Source of the DNA: an uncultured Saprospiraceae bacterium
Lineage (GTDB): Bacteria > Bacteroidota > Bacteroidia > Chitinophagales > Saprospiraceae
Length of the DNA: 64,000 nt
Direction: 5' to 3'
Assembly: GCA_937928405.1 (NCBI GenBank)
Contig: CALFWZ010000066.1
Coordinates: forward strand, 1-64,000
The notes under the pieces were generated by a model. That model had not been told where the DNA came from. It saw nothing but the letters and a program-made list of their open reading frames with translations, and did no database searches. Positions 17,637 to 28,540 of the stretch are shown in pieces. Each line of letters opens with the position of its first letter. The stretch's first letter is position 1. A program made the translations under genes and the position numbers.

Positions 17637-20600
17637 TTATTCGTTAGTAATGATAAAAGTCTTAGAGCTAGCTTTTCCACCTCCTATCATGTTAAGATGG
17701 TAAGAACCGGCCGGTAAATCAGTTATATCAAGTTGTAATAAATTTACATCTTCTCGTACTGTATCTATCGTCAATTGTTTGATAGTGCGTCCTTGCATAT
17801 CGACTATCTGAATTTGTGCTTCGTCAGAATTAGAATAAAACTTCACATTCACCACGCCCAGGTTGCTACTAGTCGGGTTAGGATATAATTCTATCTTGTA
17901 ATCAGTTGAACAATCAGTATCTACATTTATAATCTTGGAATACTCAAAGCTGCCATCTAAGTCTACCATCTTTAAGCGATAGTAGTTAAATTCACTAGCA
18001 GTCTTATCGATATAGGTGTACCAAACGCCTGTGACAGGTCCACCTGTTCCTTTGATTGTTCCAATCTTACTGAATAGACGTCCATCTCCGCTTCGTTCGA
18101 TTTCATAATGAGAGAAATTCTCTTCCGTTTCTGCATGCCATTTCAGGTTCGTGTTACAACCACTTGCTTGACCAGAAAAATGAGTCAACGTAACTGGCAA
18201 TGGAACCAATCTGAATCCAAAATCAAAAGTTGCCTCACTAGTTTCTGTGGTTGGGTCCGTCTTTTGACTAGTGTCTCCTGCTCCTTGTGTAGCAGTTGCG
18301 ATAACTCCAGTAGGATCGTCTGCATCTTCCATATCGTTAGCATTAGAGTTAGCATCTATCACTGTTGCCATATATCCGGCTGGCATAGCTGCGCTCAATG
18401 TGTAAATAGGTTCTGTTCCGCTACCGTCACCGTTATAATCTTCGTCCAATAATAAATTGTCAAAGCTATAAAAGCCACTTCCGTCGGTTACCGTTGCTAC
18501 GGTTACGTCCGCCATTCCGTCGTTGTCATAATCGATTTCCAACGTTACCACGACTCCACTCAATCCGGCTTCTCCGACATCCTGAATTCCATCTCCGTTT
18601 GTATCGTCCCAAACTCGATTTCCAAGTGCAGCGGGTTGCGTATAGTACCCAAAGTCAACGCCAACTACGTCGGCTCCACTTACGTTTATCGCCACCTGTT
18701 CTGGCTCACTATCTGCTCCTATGCTATGCCAAGTATCTGCTAACACTTCTGCCAAATCGGTTACAGCAATGACGTAGTCACCATCTGGCAGGTTTGCGAA
18801 ACTATAATTGCCGCTAGCGTCCGTAGTCGTGGTAGCAAGTATATTTCCATTGACATCCAGCAGATCAACCGTTACGCCGGAATAATCAACCGCTTCCGTT
18901 CCGTCCAGTGTACCGTCAGCATTCGTATCTTCCCAGATTGTTCCTGAGATTGTATTTGGTGTAACTGCTACATACCCAAAATCCTTCGTCAAATCAATCC
19001 CATCTGTAACAGTAGCAAGATCTGAAGTAGAGACACCTGCTCCAGGTGCTGCTCCGTCAGGATCGACATTGTTTACGTAAATATCTCCACCCGGTAAGGT
19101 AGCCTCATCTACTTTGACAACGTAAGTTGTAACAGGATCTAAGGCTCCGAAATAGTAATCTCCATTCTCATCCGTTACTTTGGTATCTAATAAAGTGGTA
19201 CCATCCGCAGCGTATAATTCTACCGTTACTCCTTCTACTCCTTCCCCAGCAGTCAACGAATTACTATTGTCAGTATCGAGAAAAATAGTACTTCCGATCA
19301 TCCCATCTCCAGCAGTGTGGTTGTCTGGTGCAAAACCAAAATCTTCGTTTAAAGCATCCGTCGTTCCATCTACTGTTACATTGGAAGTCAGATCCATTCC
19401 GCCATCAGGGTCGCTGATCGGAGTCAGATCTCCCAGTACATTATCCGTATCCGTAATTACTACATCGTAGGTTCCAGCTGATAAGCCAGGGAAACTGTAG
19501 TTTCCGTTTTCGTCCGTCGTAGTCGTTGCAATTACATTACCCAATGCATCTTCTAACGAGACGGTTACGTCTGGGATACCAGGTTCGCCAGCATCTTGTA
19601 CACCGTCTCCATCTGCATCAACAAAGATCAAATCTCCAATTGTTGAACTCGCTGTTGGTTGGTAACCGAAGTCTCCAATTAATACCACATCTCCAGGTGC
19701 TACAATGATTGGATCACTCGTATTATCTGCATCTCCATCTGGGTCGCCAGTTGGTATTGTTGCAAATCCTGCCGGTAAAGTCGTATCATTTACTTCTACT
19801 ACATAAGCAGCTGGTGCTAAATCATCAAAAATATAATTACCCGTTGCATCTGTAGTCGTCGTTCCAGCTACAGTATCATAGACACCGTCACTATCTGGAT
19901 CACTGTATAAAGTTACTGTTACTCCCGCGATTCCGGACTCACCAGCATCTTGTACACCATCTCCATCTGCATCATTCCACACTCGGTCTCCCAGTGCTCC
20001 CGTTGCCGTCATGGTAGGAGCATCCGTATCCGCTACTGGTGTATAATTGTACCCAAAGTCAGCTGTCATATGTTCGTCACCATTAGCAACAGTCACCGTT
20101 GTGGTTTGGTCCGTACCTCCGTTTTCATCATAAGTTGGTACGGCTCCTATTGGTAATCCAGATAGAACCGTTACTGTATAGGTATCGGCTGGTAAGTCAG
20201 TAAAGATATATCCGCCGTTGGCGTCAGTGGTGGTGGTAGCTACTACATTACCTGCACCATCTTTCAATTCTACTACAACTCCTGCCATTCCAGGTTCGCC
20301 AGCGTCTTGGATACCGTCTCCGTTTTCATCTAACCAGACAGTGTTTCCGATCACAGCTGTCCCTGTTTGGAAGAATCCAAAGTCATATGTTGCTTCTGCC
20401 ATTTCCATCGTCGGATCTACATTGGTGGTAGTGGTCGCGGCGCCTTGCGTTACCGTAGCTGCTACTCCGGCAGGATCATCCGAATCTTCGGTATCATTTC
20501 CATTGGTATTTACATCCGTAATCGTGGACATAAATCCAGTAGGTGCAGTTGCGCTTACCGTGTATACTACTGTTCCATTACTTGCGTAATCTTCATCTAA

Positions 20601-23600
20601 TAATAGATTATCAAAACTATAGAAACCGTTCGTATCCGTCGTTTCTACCAGTGTAATTTCTGGTGAACCATCTCCATCATAATCAATTTCCAACGTTACA
20701 TCTACTCCCGCAATTCCTATTTCTCCTGTATCCTGAATACCATTATTATTGGCATCATTCCACACAAAGTTTCCTAGACTTGCGCTTTCTTCATAATAAC
20801 CGAAATCAACGTCAATTACATCTCCTGCACTCGCATCCACCGTGGTGCTTGACGGTTCGCTATCTGTTCCTTCACTATGCCAATAACCAAGTAACTTGTC
20901 ATTTACATCTTCTACTGAAACCGTATAAATTCCTACAGGAATGTTTGCAAAACTATAGTCTCCATTCGCATCCGTGGTCGTTGTAGCGATAATATTACCT
21001 AACGCATCTGTCAGATTAACTGTCACTCCTGCAAACATCGTCGTTTCTGTTCCGTCCAAAGTACCATCGGCATTTGTATCCTCCCAGATACTTCCGCTAA
21101 TTGCTACGGGTACAGTCGCTGCATATCCAAAATCTTGATCTAGATTAATCCCTGCAGTAATAGATAAATCAACCGTTGATTCGCTGGTCGTTCCAGCATT
21201 TGGATCATCCATATTTGTATATACAGCACCTCCAGGTAAAGTTGTCTCGTCTACTTTTACTACATAAATAGCGGTAGCATCTAGACCTCCAAACAAGTAG
21301 TTTCCATTCTCATCTGTCGTCGTAGTCGATACTAACGTCGTACCATCTGCTGCGTATAATTCTACGGTTACGCCTTCTACTCCTTCATCGGTAGTCAAGG
21401 CGCTATCGTTATTTGTATCTATATAAATGGTATTTCCGATCATACCGTCTCCAGCAGTGTGGCCATCCGGTGCAAAACCAAAATCTTCGGTTAAAGCATC
21501 CGTGGTTCCGTCTACTGTTACATTTGACGTCATATCCATACCACCATCAGGATCGCTGATCGGAGAAACTTCTCCTAACACGTTATCTGTGTCTGTAATT
21601 ACAACATCATAAGTTCCAGCTGGCAATCCTGGGAAACTGTAGTTTCCATTAGCATCTGTAGTCGTCGTTGCGATTACATTGCCTGCGGCATCTTCTAATG
21701 CTACTGTTACGCCTTCGATACCTGGGTCACTTGCATCTTGTATACCGTCGCCATCTGCATCAACAAAAATTAAATCTCCTATCGTAGAACCTGCTATTGG
21801 TTGGTAAGCAAAATCTTGGGTCAACACTACATCTCCTGGTGCTACAATTACTGGTTCACTTGTATTGTCTGCATCACCATCTGGATCGCCAGTTGGTGTC
21901 GTTGAAAATCCTGCTGGTAAAGTCGTATCATCTACTTCAACTACATATGCTGCTGGTGCTAATCCGTCAAAGATATAGTTACCAGCTGCATCAGTTGTTG
22001 CCGTGCCTACTGGGGTGTCATAAATACCATCACCATCTGAATCGCTATATAGCGTTACTGTTACATTTTCGATTCCTGATTCACCTGGATCTAGTACACC
22101 GTCTCCATTTGCATCATTCCAGATTTGATCACCAATAGCACCTGTTGCTACCATTGTTGGTGTATCTGTATCTGCTGGTGGAGTATAGTTATAACCAAAG
22201 TCCGCAGTCATATGCTCATTACTATCGGTAATGGTTACTGTAGTAGTTTGATCAGGGCTAACTGTTCCAGAGTTTTCATCATACGTTGGTGTCAAACCAG
22301 AAGGTAATGATCCTGATTGTACATTTACCGTATAAGTGTGATCTTCTAAACCTGTGAATAAATAACCTCCATTTGCATCTGTCGTCGTTGTCGCTACTAA
22401 GTTTCCTGAACCATCTCTTAGCTCTACTGTCACTCCTGCAATGCCAGGTTCTCCAGCATCTTGGATTCCATCTCCGTTTTCATCTAACCAAACGATATTT
22501 CCGATAGTACCCATTCCACAACCATCACCAACTGTTACAATTACTGTTTCAAAAACTGAACAACCTGTTGCTTGGTCAATGACTTCTAAAGTATACTCGT
22601 AGGAGCCTTCTCCTTGTAAAAACAATGTTGGATTTGCAATATTAGCATCATTTAAAAAAGCAGTAGGAGACCATGAGTACCCATAAGTTCCTGAAGGAGT
22701 TATTGTTCCACTCAATATAGCACTAGCTGTGGTAGGATCACAAAATTCTTGATCTGGGTAATCGATACCTCCAGCAAAAACTGGTGCAGGGTTAACGGTA
22801 ACTGAAGTGCTTGCTTCCGCTGCACAACCATTACCATTTACTACTGTCAAGGTATAATTTGTACTGGTTGTTCCAGTAAAGGTTGGGTTAGAAATATATG
22901 GGTCATCCAATCCAATTATTGGATCCCATTGGTAAGATAAGGTAGGTTCATTTGCTACTCCTATTTGCGCTGTATTTCCTTCGCAAATTGTTACCGGACT
23001 TAATGCCGGAGCTGTTGCGTCTTGTACCGTTATCGTAACTTCAGCCGTTGAGCTGCATCCGGTATCGGTGTAGGTTGCTGTAAAAGTAAAGGTTCCAGTC
23101 GAAGTAGGTGTAAAAATAGGGTTACCTCCTGTTGTTGTACTTAAGTCTGCATTTACATCAGGATTTGATGTCCATGTTACTGTTGCTGGATTGGCAGCAT
23201 CTCCAATTGCATGAGCCTCTCCAATACAAACAGAAGCTGATGAAGTAGTTATTGGTGGAGCAATCAAAGGATTAAAAGTTTGAGTTGTCACTACATTACA
23301 ACCTCCTGGAGTACTTACTTTTACGGTATAAGTAGTAGAGGTGGTAGGTAATGGTAAACTTACTTCCGGATTTTCCAAACTCGCATCATTTACATTTCCT
23401 CCTGACCATAAATACTCATATCCTGCTGGCATTTGGGAAGTTCCTCCTGTTGTACCATCATCATTTCCTAAAACTAATGTTCCTTGACTTGGACAAAAGT
23501 CAACATCAGGTAAAGTAAAAGAAGCAGGGATATTTTCTACCATTATATTTATAGTATCTTTTGATACACAGGTTCCTGAGGTATCCGTTGCTGTTAAAAT

Positions 23601-26600
23601 AAACTGTTGCGTAGTAGCGACAAATACTTCTGGCATTGGATCAAATTGATCTGTTCCATTTCGCCAATCAGCTCCTGCTGGTGACCATTCATAGGTAAAA
23701 CCTAAAGTATCTGTATTGGCTCCAATTGTTGCTACTCCATTATCACAGACCACAAAGTCTGGGCCTGCGTTGGAAGAAGTTGGAACTATCACTAATACCG
23801 TATCTTTTACAAAACATCCAGTTACATTATCTGTCACCTTTATAATAAATTCTGTAGTGGTATTTACTGTTGCTTCAGGATAAGATAATGTTGGATTATT
23901 TAATAAATTTGTATTTGTCCATTCATAGGTTAACCCTGGATTGTTAGCAGGGTCACCAATACTGATAGGTGTTCCTTTACAAGTTGTAACAGGTGAAGTT
24001 ACATTGATGGTTGGTCGTGAGAAGGATGGATCATTCACCAACTGAGAAGATTGGCAAGTGTATGAAGGATCTAATACACTCGTCATAGTGACAGTATATG
24101 TTCGAGTTACATCATCTGTTAAAATTACTTCTTGACTATTATAGTTATTCAAACCAACCATTCCTTCATTAGATGTCCAACTATAGGTCCAATCAGCAGG
24201 GTCTCCATCATTTTCAGGGATAGCCGTCAGGATAGTTTCTCCATCACTAAAGTCAGGGCAACCTCCGTCTTGTACATCTATTTTACAAGTTGGTCCTCCA
24301 CAAGTAGGAATTACTATAACAGTATCTTTACAAGTACCTGTTGCTCCTCCTGGCAAAGTATAGGTAGTCGTCAATTCATAGCCAACATCTCCACCTACTG
24401 AAGCAGATACAGATGTCGTAACTTGATCTGTAGCTCCTAGAAAACTACCAGTCCCTGTGGTTATAGCCGGATCAGTGATCATCGTCCATGAATATGTTTC
24501 ATTGATATTTAAAGTTCTATCTACTTCTCCAATTGTTCTCGGGCCACAATTATCCTCTCCAGCTCTTGCCTCAATAACTGCTACGGTAACTTGTTCATAC
24601 CAAGTACAAGTACCTAGTGTTGCTGAAACGGTATAAGTAATAGGATTTGGAGTAGGCATATCTACATTGCCAGGATCAAAGATGGCGCTTCCGCCACTAG
24701 TGGAAATATAATCACCTGGAGTCCATATGTAAGTATAATCATATACTGCATAAAATTCGCTAATAGATATATCTCTAAAGTTGTTATTTGAACGCAGACG
24801 TACATAACGTACATCTTGAGCTGCAAAATTTATTACTGTTAGTTCCGTGGCAGAGATTCCACTATTCCAATTACTCCATCCCGCCACATTCGTAGTCCAA
24901 TTTACGTTATCGGTACTTAAATCAACAAATAAGCGATCATCTCCTGTCTGTCCGCTTAATGCAGCTAATTTTATTACATTTATATTTTGTAAGCTACCGA
25001 AGTCAAGTATAATGCTCTCGGCAGTTCCATCATTGGTATGGCCTCCTGTACTAAAATCGCCATCAATCAAATTAGCAACTGTTGCTGTATTTGAGGTAGG
25101 TGCTGAGGTTTGTGTTAGCGTTGAAATGGTGGCAGTACTTACCGGAGGTAAGTTAGTTCCTAATTCAATGGTCTCTCCTAAACATAACACTGCTTCCTCT
25201 ATTGTAATTGCTCCACTTGGAGGAGAAACCACTCCTACTGTAACATCATCTGTTGAATTACAAGTAGTCGTACCATCTGGATGGTGGATAGTCACCGTCA
25301 ACGTATAAGTTGTTGCTAGGGTTGGATTAGCCGTTGGATTTGGACAATCTGTACAACTCAAAGTCCCATCTTTGGGTGACCAATCATAGGAAACATTAAA
25401 TTCTCCAGGTGTGGAAGATCCTCCAGCTGGTACAATTGGTACTCCTGCTAACGGCGTTCCTCCGATTAAGGTAGCCGCTCCATCACAAACATCTGTATCT
25501 GTTCCTGCATCCGCTGCATATATGGTTACGGTCGCCTGATCCACTTGTAAGCAGCCATTGGCATCTGTTACTTCTAAGGTGTAAACCCCACTTTGTGAGG
25601 GAGTCACAGAAGGATTATGAGTCGTGTAGAGTCCATCTTCCCAACTAAAGCTATATGGAGACGTACCTCCATAGGTAGTGGTGTCACCGCCTATTTCAAT
25701 CGTTGCACCTGGGCAAGTAAAAAATACTCCTCCTGCATCAACAGTAGGCGCTTGGTCACCGGTTACTAAAACTGCCGTTACCGAACTAATATCAGCACTT
25801 GCCCCACCACAACATTCCGAAGCAGTAGCAATTCTTCGATAATATAAATCAGTAGCAGTAGGAGGAGGTGTGAAATTTTGTTGTTGAGCAAGTGGACCAG
25901 GGATATCTGACCAAGGTCCGGTATTGCTTATAGCTGATTGCCATTGATAATTTAATTCAATATCGGATTGGTTTTGTGGGCCACCACCTTGATAGATTTC
26001 TGGAAAAACAGATCCATCTATCATAATTGCTTCACCATCAATTTGATCAATCAGTCCATTTTGGCAAACATTGATAGTACTTGGTGTTAATGTAGATGTA
26101 GTTCCTGTTGGAACTGGTGGGCAGAATACAAATTTAACTACAGAATAATTTTCATTGCCTGCATAAACAGAGCCATCTGTAGAAATCGCATCTGATGAAT
26201 AATGATGCTTAAATGTATACATGGTATCATTAATCACCTCTGGGTAGTAGGTCGTGTAATTACCTGATGGATCGTTATTAATTGTACTCGCTGCACATAA
26301 ACTTCCATCTGCATTGAATTTTGCAAACACGGTTCCATATCCGCTAGAGCCATCTGTTGTTCGTGCATTAGTACCATTGATGTTTAAATAAATTTCTCCA
26401 TTCGAATTGATATGCATGCCTACGACTGCATCATTGGTTGTTCCTCCATATACCGTCGCAAAGTTTGTATTACCATCGGTATCCAAACTCATAATTAAAG
26501 CATCAGTAGTACCATTTACGGTACTACCATCTGTCGTTGGGAAACCTGCCCAAACTTGCCCCATAAGGTAAATACTACCATTGACAATCTGTACATCTTT

Positions 26601-27680
26601 TGGAGAATCGCTACCTGTGCCACCTAATAATTTTGAGACCAGCAAGTTACCCGCTAAATCATATTTTCTAAAATAAATATCATTTGATCCAGCATGAACA
26701 CTACCATCTGTTGTTGGAAAATTAGTACTGCTAGTTTCTCCAATTATGTAAATAAAAGCGCCATCCGAGAGAACAAATAACTCTTCGGTTATTGCATTCT
26801 CATTTCCATCTCCACCATATATAGTACTAAAAACAACATTTCCAGTACCATCAAAAATTGTTAAAGAAGCATCATCCAAACTACCTGAATAGGTACTACC
26901 ATCTGTACTTGAAAAATCTGAAGACCTTGCTGAACCTGCTAATACTGCTTGTCCATTAACCACATCTATTTGCGCATCTCTTTCTGTAGAACTACCACCA
27001 TGTACCGTTGCATATTGAAGATTACCATTGCCGTCATATTTAAGTAATACATAGTCTGTAGAACCAGAAACTGTAGTTCCGTTAGTTGTTGGAAAATCAC
27101 TCGAATTTGTATATCCTGCTAGGTAGATATTTGTACCATCAATAATTAAGTCTTCAATATTACTATTACCGCTTGATCCTCCGATTAATGTTGAAAATAT
27201 AAGCGTACCATCTGCAGCATATTTTTGTATAAAAATAACATCATTTCCGGTACCAGAGTAGGTCGTTCCATCGGTAGTTGGGAAATCAGCAGAGCTAGTA
27301 TATCCAGTTATGACTATATTTCCATTGGCATCTATATCCATTATATCCCCACTCTCATAATCAGATCCACCTATATAAGTACCTAATATCTGATTACAAT
27401 TAGGGTCGACCACAGCAAGGTAAGCATCTGTAGGTTCGCCAAGATGCCAGTCTTCACCATTGATCACAGGAAGGCTTCCCGCTGTCAATGGATCGTAATG
27501 CCATGGGGTGAAGTATAAATAGGTATATCCATTAATCGTTTTGACTGCAACACTACTGTTTATCCAATCTGCATCATCATTTAAGATGGTGGCGCAGTCG
27601 ATGTAGCCTTGGGCATCTACTTTTTGAGGAAGCAAAAAGATCGCAATAATAGAACAAAAAAATAATATAAAATTTTTCAT
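17637..27680 (-). CDS. 3347-aa T9SS surface protein with SBBP propeller, discoidin-like domain and twelve SdrD B-like repeats
   Basis: A signal peptide (MKNFILFFCSIIAIFLLPQKVDAQ) is followed by an SBBP-type propeller at about residues 40-510 (repeated TTDGTTYSGTGNDVIF.KYDADGTL). PKD/Ig-like segments (YTLEVTDANGC, YEWTNTN) continue to about 1700 with a discoidin-like insert near 865-985. Twelve SdrD B-like modules (IGNxVWLDENGDGIQDAGEPGIAGVTV type, calcium-binding DxNxDG loops) occupy about 1720-3160. An FN3-like linker and a type A T9SS domain (LYPNPTSSN) complete the chain. It is probably a long stalked adhesin stiffened by calcium. The twelve modules are two tandem copies of a six-module block. 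A TACTTTTG promoter lies about 80 bp upstream. Confidence 0.9.
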   Translation of the reverse strand: MKNFILFFCSIIAIFLLPQKVDAQGYIDCATILNDDADWINSSVAVKTINGYTYLYFTPWHYDPLTAGSLPVINGEDWHLGEPTDAYLAVVDPNCNQILGTYIGGSDYESGDIMDIDANGNIVITGYTSSADFPTTDGTTYSGTGNDVIFIQKYAADGTLIFSTLIGGSSGNSNIEDLIIDGTNIYLAGYTNSSDFPTTNGTTVSGSTDYVLLKYDGNGNLQYATVHGGSSTERDAQIDVVNGQAVLAGSARSSDFSSTDGSTYSGSLDDASLTIFDGTGNVVFSTIYGGDGNENAITEELFVLSDGAFIYIIGETSSTNFPTTDGSVHAGSNDIYFRKYDLAGNLLVSKLLGGTGSDSPKDVQIVNGSIYLMGQVWAGFPTTDGSTVNGTTDALIMSLDTDGNTNFATVYGGTTNDAVVGMHINSNGEIYLNINGTNARTTDGSSGYGTVFAKFNADGSLCAASTINNDPSGNYTTYYPEVINDTMYTFKHHYSSDAISTDGSVYAGNENYSVVKFVFCPPVPTGTTSTLTPSTINVCQNGLIDQIDGEAIMIDGSVFPEIYQGGGPQNQSDIELNYQWQSAISNTGPWSDIPGPLAQQQNFTPPPTATDLYYRRIATASECCGGASADISSVTAVLVTGDQAPTVDAGGVFFTCPGATIEIGGDTTTYGGTSPYSFSWEDGLYTTHNPSVTPSQSGVYTLEVTDANGCLQVDQATVTIYAADAGTDTDVCDGAATLIGGTPLAGVPIVPAGGSSTPGEFNVSYDWSPKDGTLSCTDCPNPTANPTLATTYTLTVTIHHPDGTTTCNSTDDVTVGVVSPPSGAITIEEAVLCLGETIELGTNLPPVSTATISTLTQTSAPTSNTATVANLIDGDFSTGGHTNDGTAESIILDFGSLQNINVIKLAALSGQTGDDRLFVDLSTDNVNWTTNVAGWSNWNSGISATELTVINFAAQDVRYVRLRSNNNFRDISISEFYAVYDYTYIWTPGDYISTSGGSAIFDPGNVDMPTPNPITYTVSATLGTCTWYEQVTVAVIEARAGEDNCGPRTIGEVDRTLNINETYSWTMITDPAITTGTGSFLGATDQVTTSVSASVGGDVGYELTTTYTLPGGATGTCKDTVIVIPTCGGPTCKIDVQDGGCPDFSDGETILTAIPENDGDPADWTYSWTSNEGMVGLNNYNSQEVILTDDVTRTYTVTMTSVLDPSYTCQSSQLVNDPSFSRPTINVTSPVTTCKGTPISIGDPANNPGLTYEWTNTNLLNNPTLSYPEATVNTTTEFIIKVTDNVTGCFVKDTVLVIVPTSSNAGPDFVVCDNGVATIGANTDTLGFTYEWSPAGADWRNGTDQFDPMPEVFVATTQQFILTATDTSGTCVSKDTINIMVENIPASFTLPDVDFCPSQGTLVLGNDDGTTGGTSQMPAGYEYLWSGGNVNDASLENPEVSLPLPTTSTTYTVKVSTPGGCNVVTTQTFNPLIAPPITTSSASVCIGEAHAIGDAANPATVTWTSNPDVNADLSTTTGGNPIFTPTSTGTFTFTATYTDTGCSSTAEVTITVQDATAPALSPVTICEGNTAQIGVANEPTLSYQWDPIIGLDDPYISNPTFTGTTSTNYTLTVVNGNGCAAEASTSVTVNPAPVFAGGIDYPDQEFCDPTTASAILSGTITPSGTYGYSWSPTAFLNDANIANPTLFLQGEGSYEYTLEVIDQATGCSVFETVIVTVGDGCGMGTIGNIVWLDENGDGIQDAGEPGIAGVTVELRDGSGNLVATTTTDANGGYLFTGLEDHTYTVNVQSGSLPSGLTPTYDENSGTVSPDQTTTVTITDSNEHMTADFGYNYTPPADTDTPTMVATGAIGDQIWNDANGDGVLDPGESGIENVTVTLYSDSDGDGIYDTPVGTATTDAAGNYIFDGLAPAAYVVEVDDTTLPAGFSTTPTGDPDGDADNTSEPVIVAPGDVVLTQDFAYQPIAGSTIGDLIFVDADGDGIQDASDPGIEGVTVALEDAAGNVIATTTTDANGNYSFPGLPAGTYDVVITDTDNVLGEVSPISDPDGGMDMTSNVTVDGTTDALTEDFGFAPDGHTAGDGMIGNTIYIDTNNDSALTTDEGVEGVTVELYAADGTTLVSTTTTDENGNYLFGGLDATAIYVVKVDETTLPGGAVYTNMDDPNAGTTSESTVDLSITAGINLDQDFGYAATVPVAISGSIWEDTNADGTLDGTETTMFAGVTVNLTDALGNIIATTTTDANGDYSFANIPVGIYTVSVEDVNDKLLGYWHSEGTDSEPSSTTVDASAGDVIDVDFGYYEESASLGNFVWNDANNNGIQDTGEIGIAGVDVTLEIDYDGDGSPEITLVETTDTNGFYSFDNLLLDEDYASNGTVVYTVSATAPTGFMSTITDVNTNGNDTEDSDDPAGVAATVTQGAATTTTNVDPTMEMAEATYDFGFFQTGTAVIGNTVWLDENGDGIQDAGEPGMAGVVVELKDGAGNVVATTTTDANGGYIFTDLPADTYTVTVLSGLPIGAVPTYDENGGTDQTTTVTVANGDEHMTADFGYNYTPVADTDAPTMTATGALGDRVWNDADGDGVQDAGESGIAGVTVTLYSDPDSDGVYDTVAGTTTTDATGNYIFDDLAPAAYVVEVNDTTLPAGFATIPTGDPDGDADNTSDPIIVAPGDVVLIGDFGYQPTASSTIGDLIFVDADGDGVQDAGEPGIPDVTVSLEDALGNVIATTTTDENGNYSFPGLSAGTYDVVITDTDNVLGDLTPISDPDGGMDLTSNVTVDGTTDALNEDFGFAPDNHTAGDGMIGSTIFLDTDNSNSLTAGEGVEGVTVELYAADGTTLLDTKVTDENGDYYFGALDPVTTYVVKVDEATLPGGDIYVNNVDPDGAAPGAGVSTSDLATVTDGIDLTKDFGYVAVTPNTISGTIWEDTNADGTLDGTEAVDYSGVTVDLLDVNGNILATTTTDASGNYSFANLPDGDYVIAVTDLAEVLADTWHSIGADSEPEQVAINVSGADVVGVDFGYYTQPAALGNRVWDDTNGDGIQDVGEAGLSGVVVTLEIDYDNDGMADVTVATVTDGSGFYSFDNLLLDEDYNGDGSGTEPIYTLSAAMPAGYMATVIDANSNANDMEDADDPTGVIATATQGAGDTSQKTDPTTETSEATFDFGFRLVPLPVTLTHFSGQASGCNTNLKWHAETEENFSHYEIERSGDGRLFSKIGTIKGTGGPVTGVWYTYIDKTASEFNYYRLKMVDLDGSFEYSKIINVDTDCSTDYKIELYPNPTSSNLGVVNVKFYSNSDEAQIQIVDMQGRTIKQLTIDTVREDVNLLQLDITDLPAGSYHLNMIGGGKASSKTFIITNE
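18200..22510 (-). repeat. Tandem duplication, period 2154 bp, inside the SdrD-repeat gene
   Basis: Six consecutive, mutually different SdrD-like modules (about residues 1722-2440) recur in the same order at about 2441-3160. The shared word CATCTAACCA in the WLDENG coding stretch lies at 22481-22490 and 20327-20336, giving a period of exactly 2154 bp (718 codons). The copies have diverged at many codons but keep the reading frame and the module order. Confidence 0.85.
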
Positions 27681-27760
27681 AAAGATATGTGTTTAATATT
27701 TTTTGGGTAATTAAAATTAGGGGCCGTTAAGGATACTTCGTAAAGTAAAAAGAGGATTTT

Positions 27761-27768
27761 CAAAAGTA
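27761..27768 (-). promoter_or_regulatory. -7 promoter element of the giant SdrD gene
   Basis: The minus strand reads TACTTTTG, matching TAnnTTTG, 80 bp before the start codon. If it is used, candidate RNA locus 2 upstream is a separate transcript rather than this gene's leader. Confidence 0.4.
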
Positions 27769-27961
27769 GATCAAACAGATTCAAGATGTGGTTACCTTTA
27801 AAGGGATAAAAAAGGTGCCAAAGAAGGGTAAAAAGAAACTTTTATTTATTTTTTGTGACAGCAAAAACAGTCAAAAAGAGTTATAAGTCTTATACAGGTG
27901 GATGGTTTCAATAAGAATGGTGCTTTGTTTGGGAAAGATTTAGAATTTGAAGAAAGGACAT

Positions 27962-28284
27962 AAAAAAGCCGCTTTCCCTGACAAGGGTAGGAAAGCAGCA
28001 AGAAAACTGTTTAAATCAGTCTTACGACATTCTTGGAAGGGTATCACTTCCATTAGGTTCGTATTGAGAACAATAAATTTGGGGGATAGCCTCCAAAAGG
28101 AGACAATACCAAATACTGGTGACCAGGTGAAAATAGACGAGCAAGCCCATCATTTTTCCACATCGTGAAAAACAAAAAAGTGATTAACAAAAGAGATTAT
28201 GTCCCAGGATTATTGGACTCAAAAATGTTTAATCTTCGTATTGTGTGTAATAAATTGAGCTAGGTTTAGCTCGTGGTGATTTGT
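27962..28284 (-). ncRNA. Candidate structured non-coding RNA (locus 2)
   Basis: This minus-strand segment runs from a TACCTTTG promoter (28298-28291) to a terminator (hairpin 27999-27968 followed by six T). Hairpins inside are GAGCTA-AACC-TAGCTC (28272-28257), CTGG-TCA-CCAG (28126-28116), TTTGG/CCAAA (28113-28109/28082-28078) enclosing CTCC-TTTT-GGAG (28102-28091), and GGAAG/CTTCC (28051-28035). I do not recognise a known RNA family. A 43-codon ORF (28153-28022) lies inside but looks unlike a protein. Length and layout parallel locus 1 at 15.7 kb. The rest of the 903-bp gap (27681-28583) holds only the two promoters listed separately. Confidence 0.35.
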
Positions 28285-28290
28285 TACTAT

Positions 28291-28337
28291 CAAAGGTACA
28301 ACCAAAATTCGAAGATTCTCATACCCTCTTATGGGTA
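28291..28337 (-). promoter_or_regulatory. Promoter with upstream GGGTA palindrome (locus 2)
   Basis: On the minus strand TACCCATAAGAGGGTA (28337-28322) is followed after 23 nt by GGTTGTACCTTTG, containing the -7 element TACCTTTG (28298-28291). Palindrome (13 of 16 bases), spacing (22 or 23 nt) and the GGyTGTAnnTTTG core all match locus 1. Confidence 0.5.
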
Positions 28338-28540
28338 TTTTTTATATATTATTTAATGTCATTTTATAAGATAAATAGTACGGACAAGATTTTAAATTTT
28401 CCTATTAAATCCGTTGCAACGTTTGGATGATGATTCCGTAAGGTATTGTAAACCAATCATTTAAAATTAATTCAACGTTAATTAATCGCTAAACCCTTTC
28501 CTCTTAGTCATAAATGGTGGCTATTACCACATAAATAGGG

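Noticed and set aside
18108-22307. Many open frames on the plus strand
   Set aside because: They are antisense to the SdrD repeats and recur with the same 2154-bp period; their residue content (Arg/Cys/His-rich or Val/Pro/Ser-rich) is unlike real proteins.
27947-28168. 73-codon plus-strand frame starting MKKGHKKAAF
   Set aside because: It begins inside the terminator hairpin and runs antisense to candidate RNA locus 2; Lys and Arg richness comes from A runs, with no promoter and no recognisable fold.
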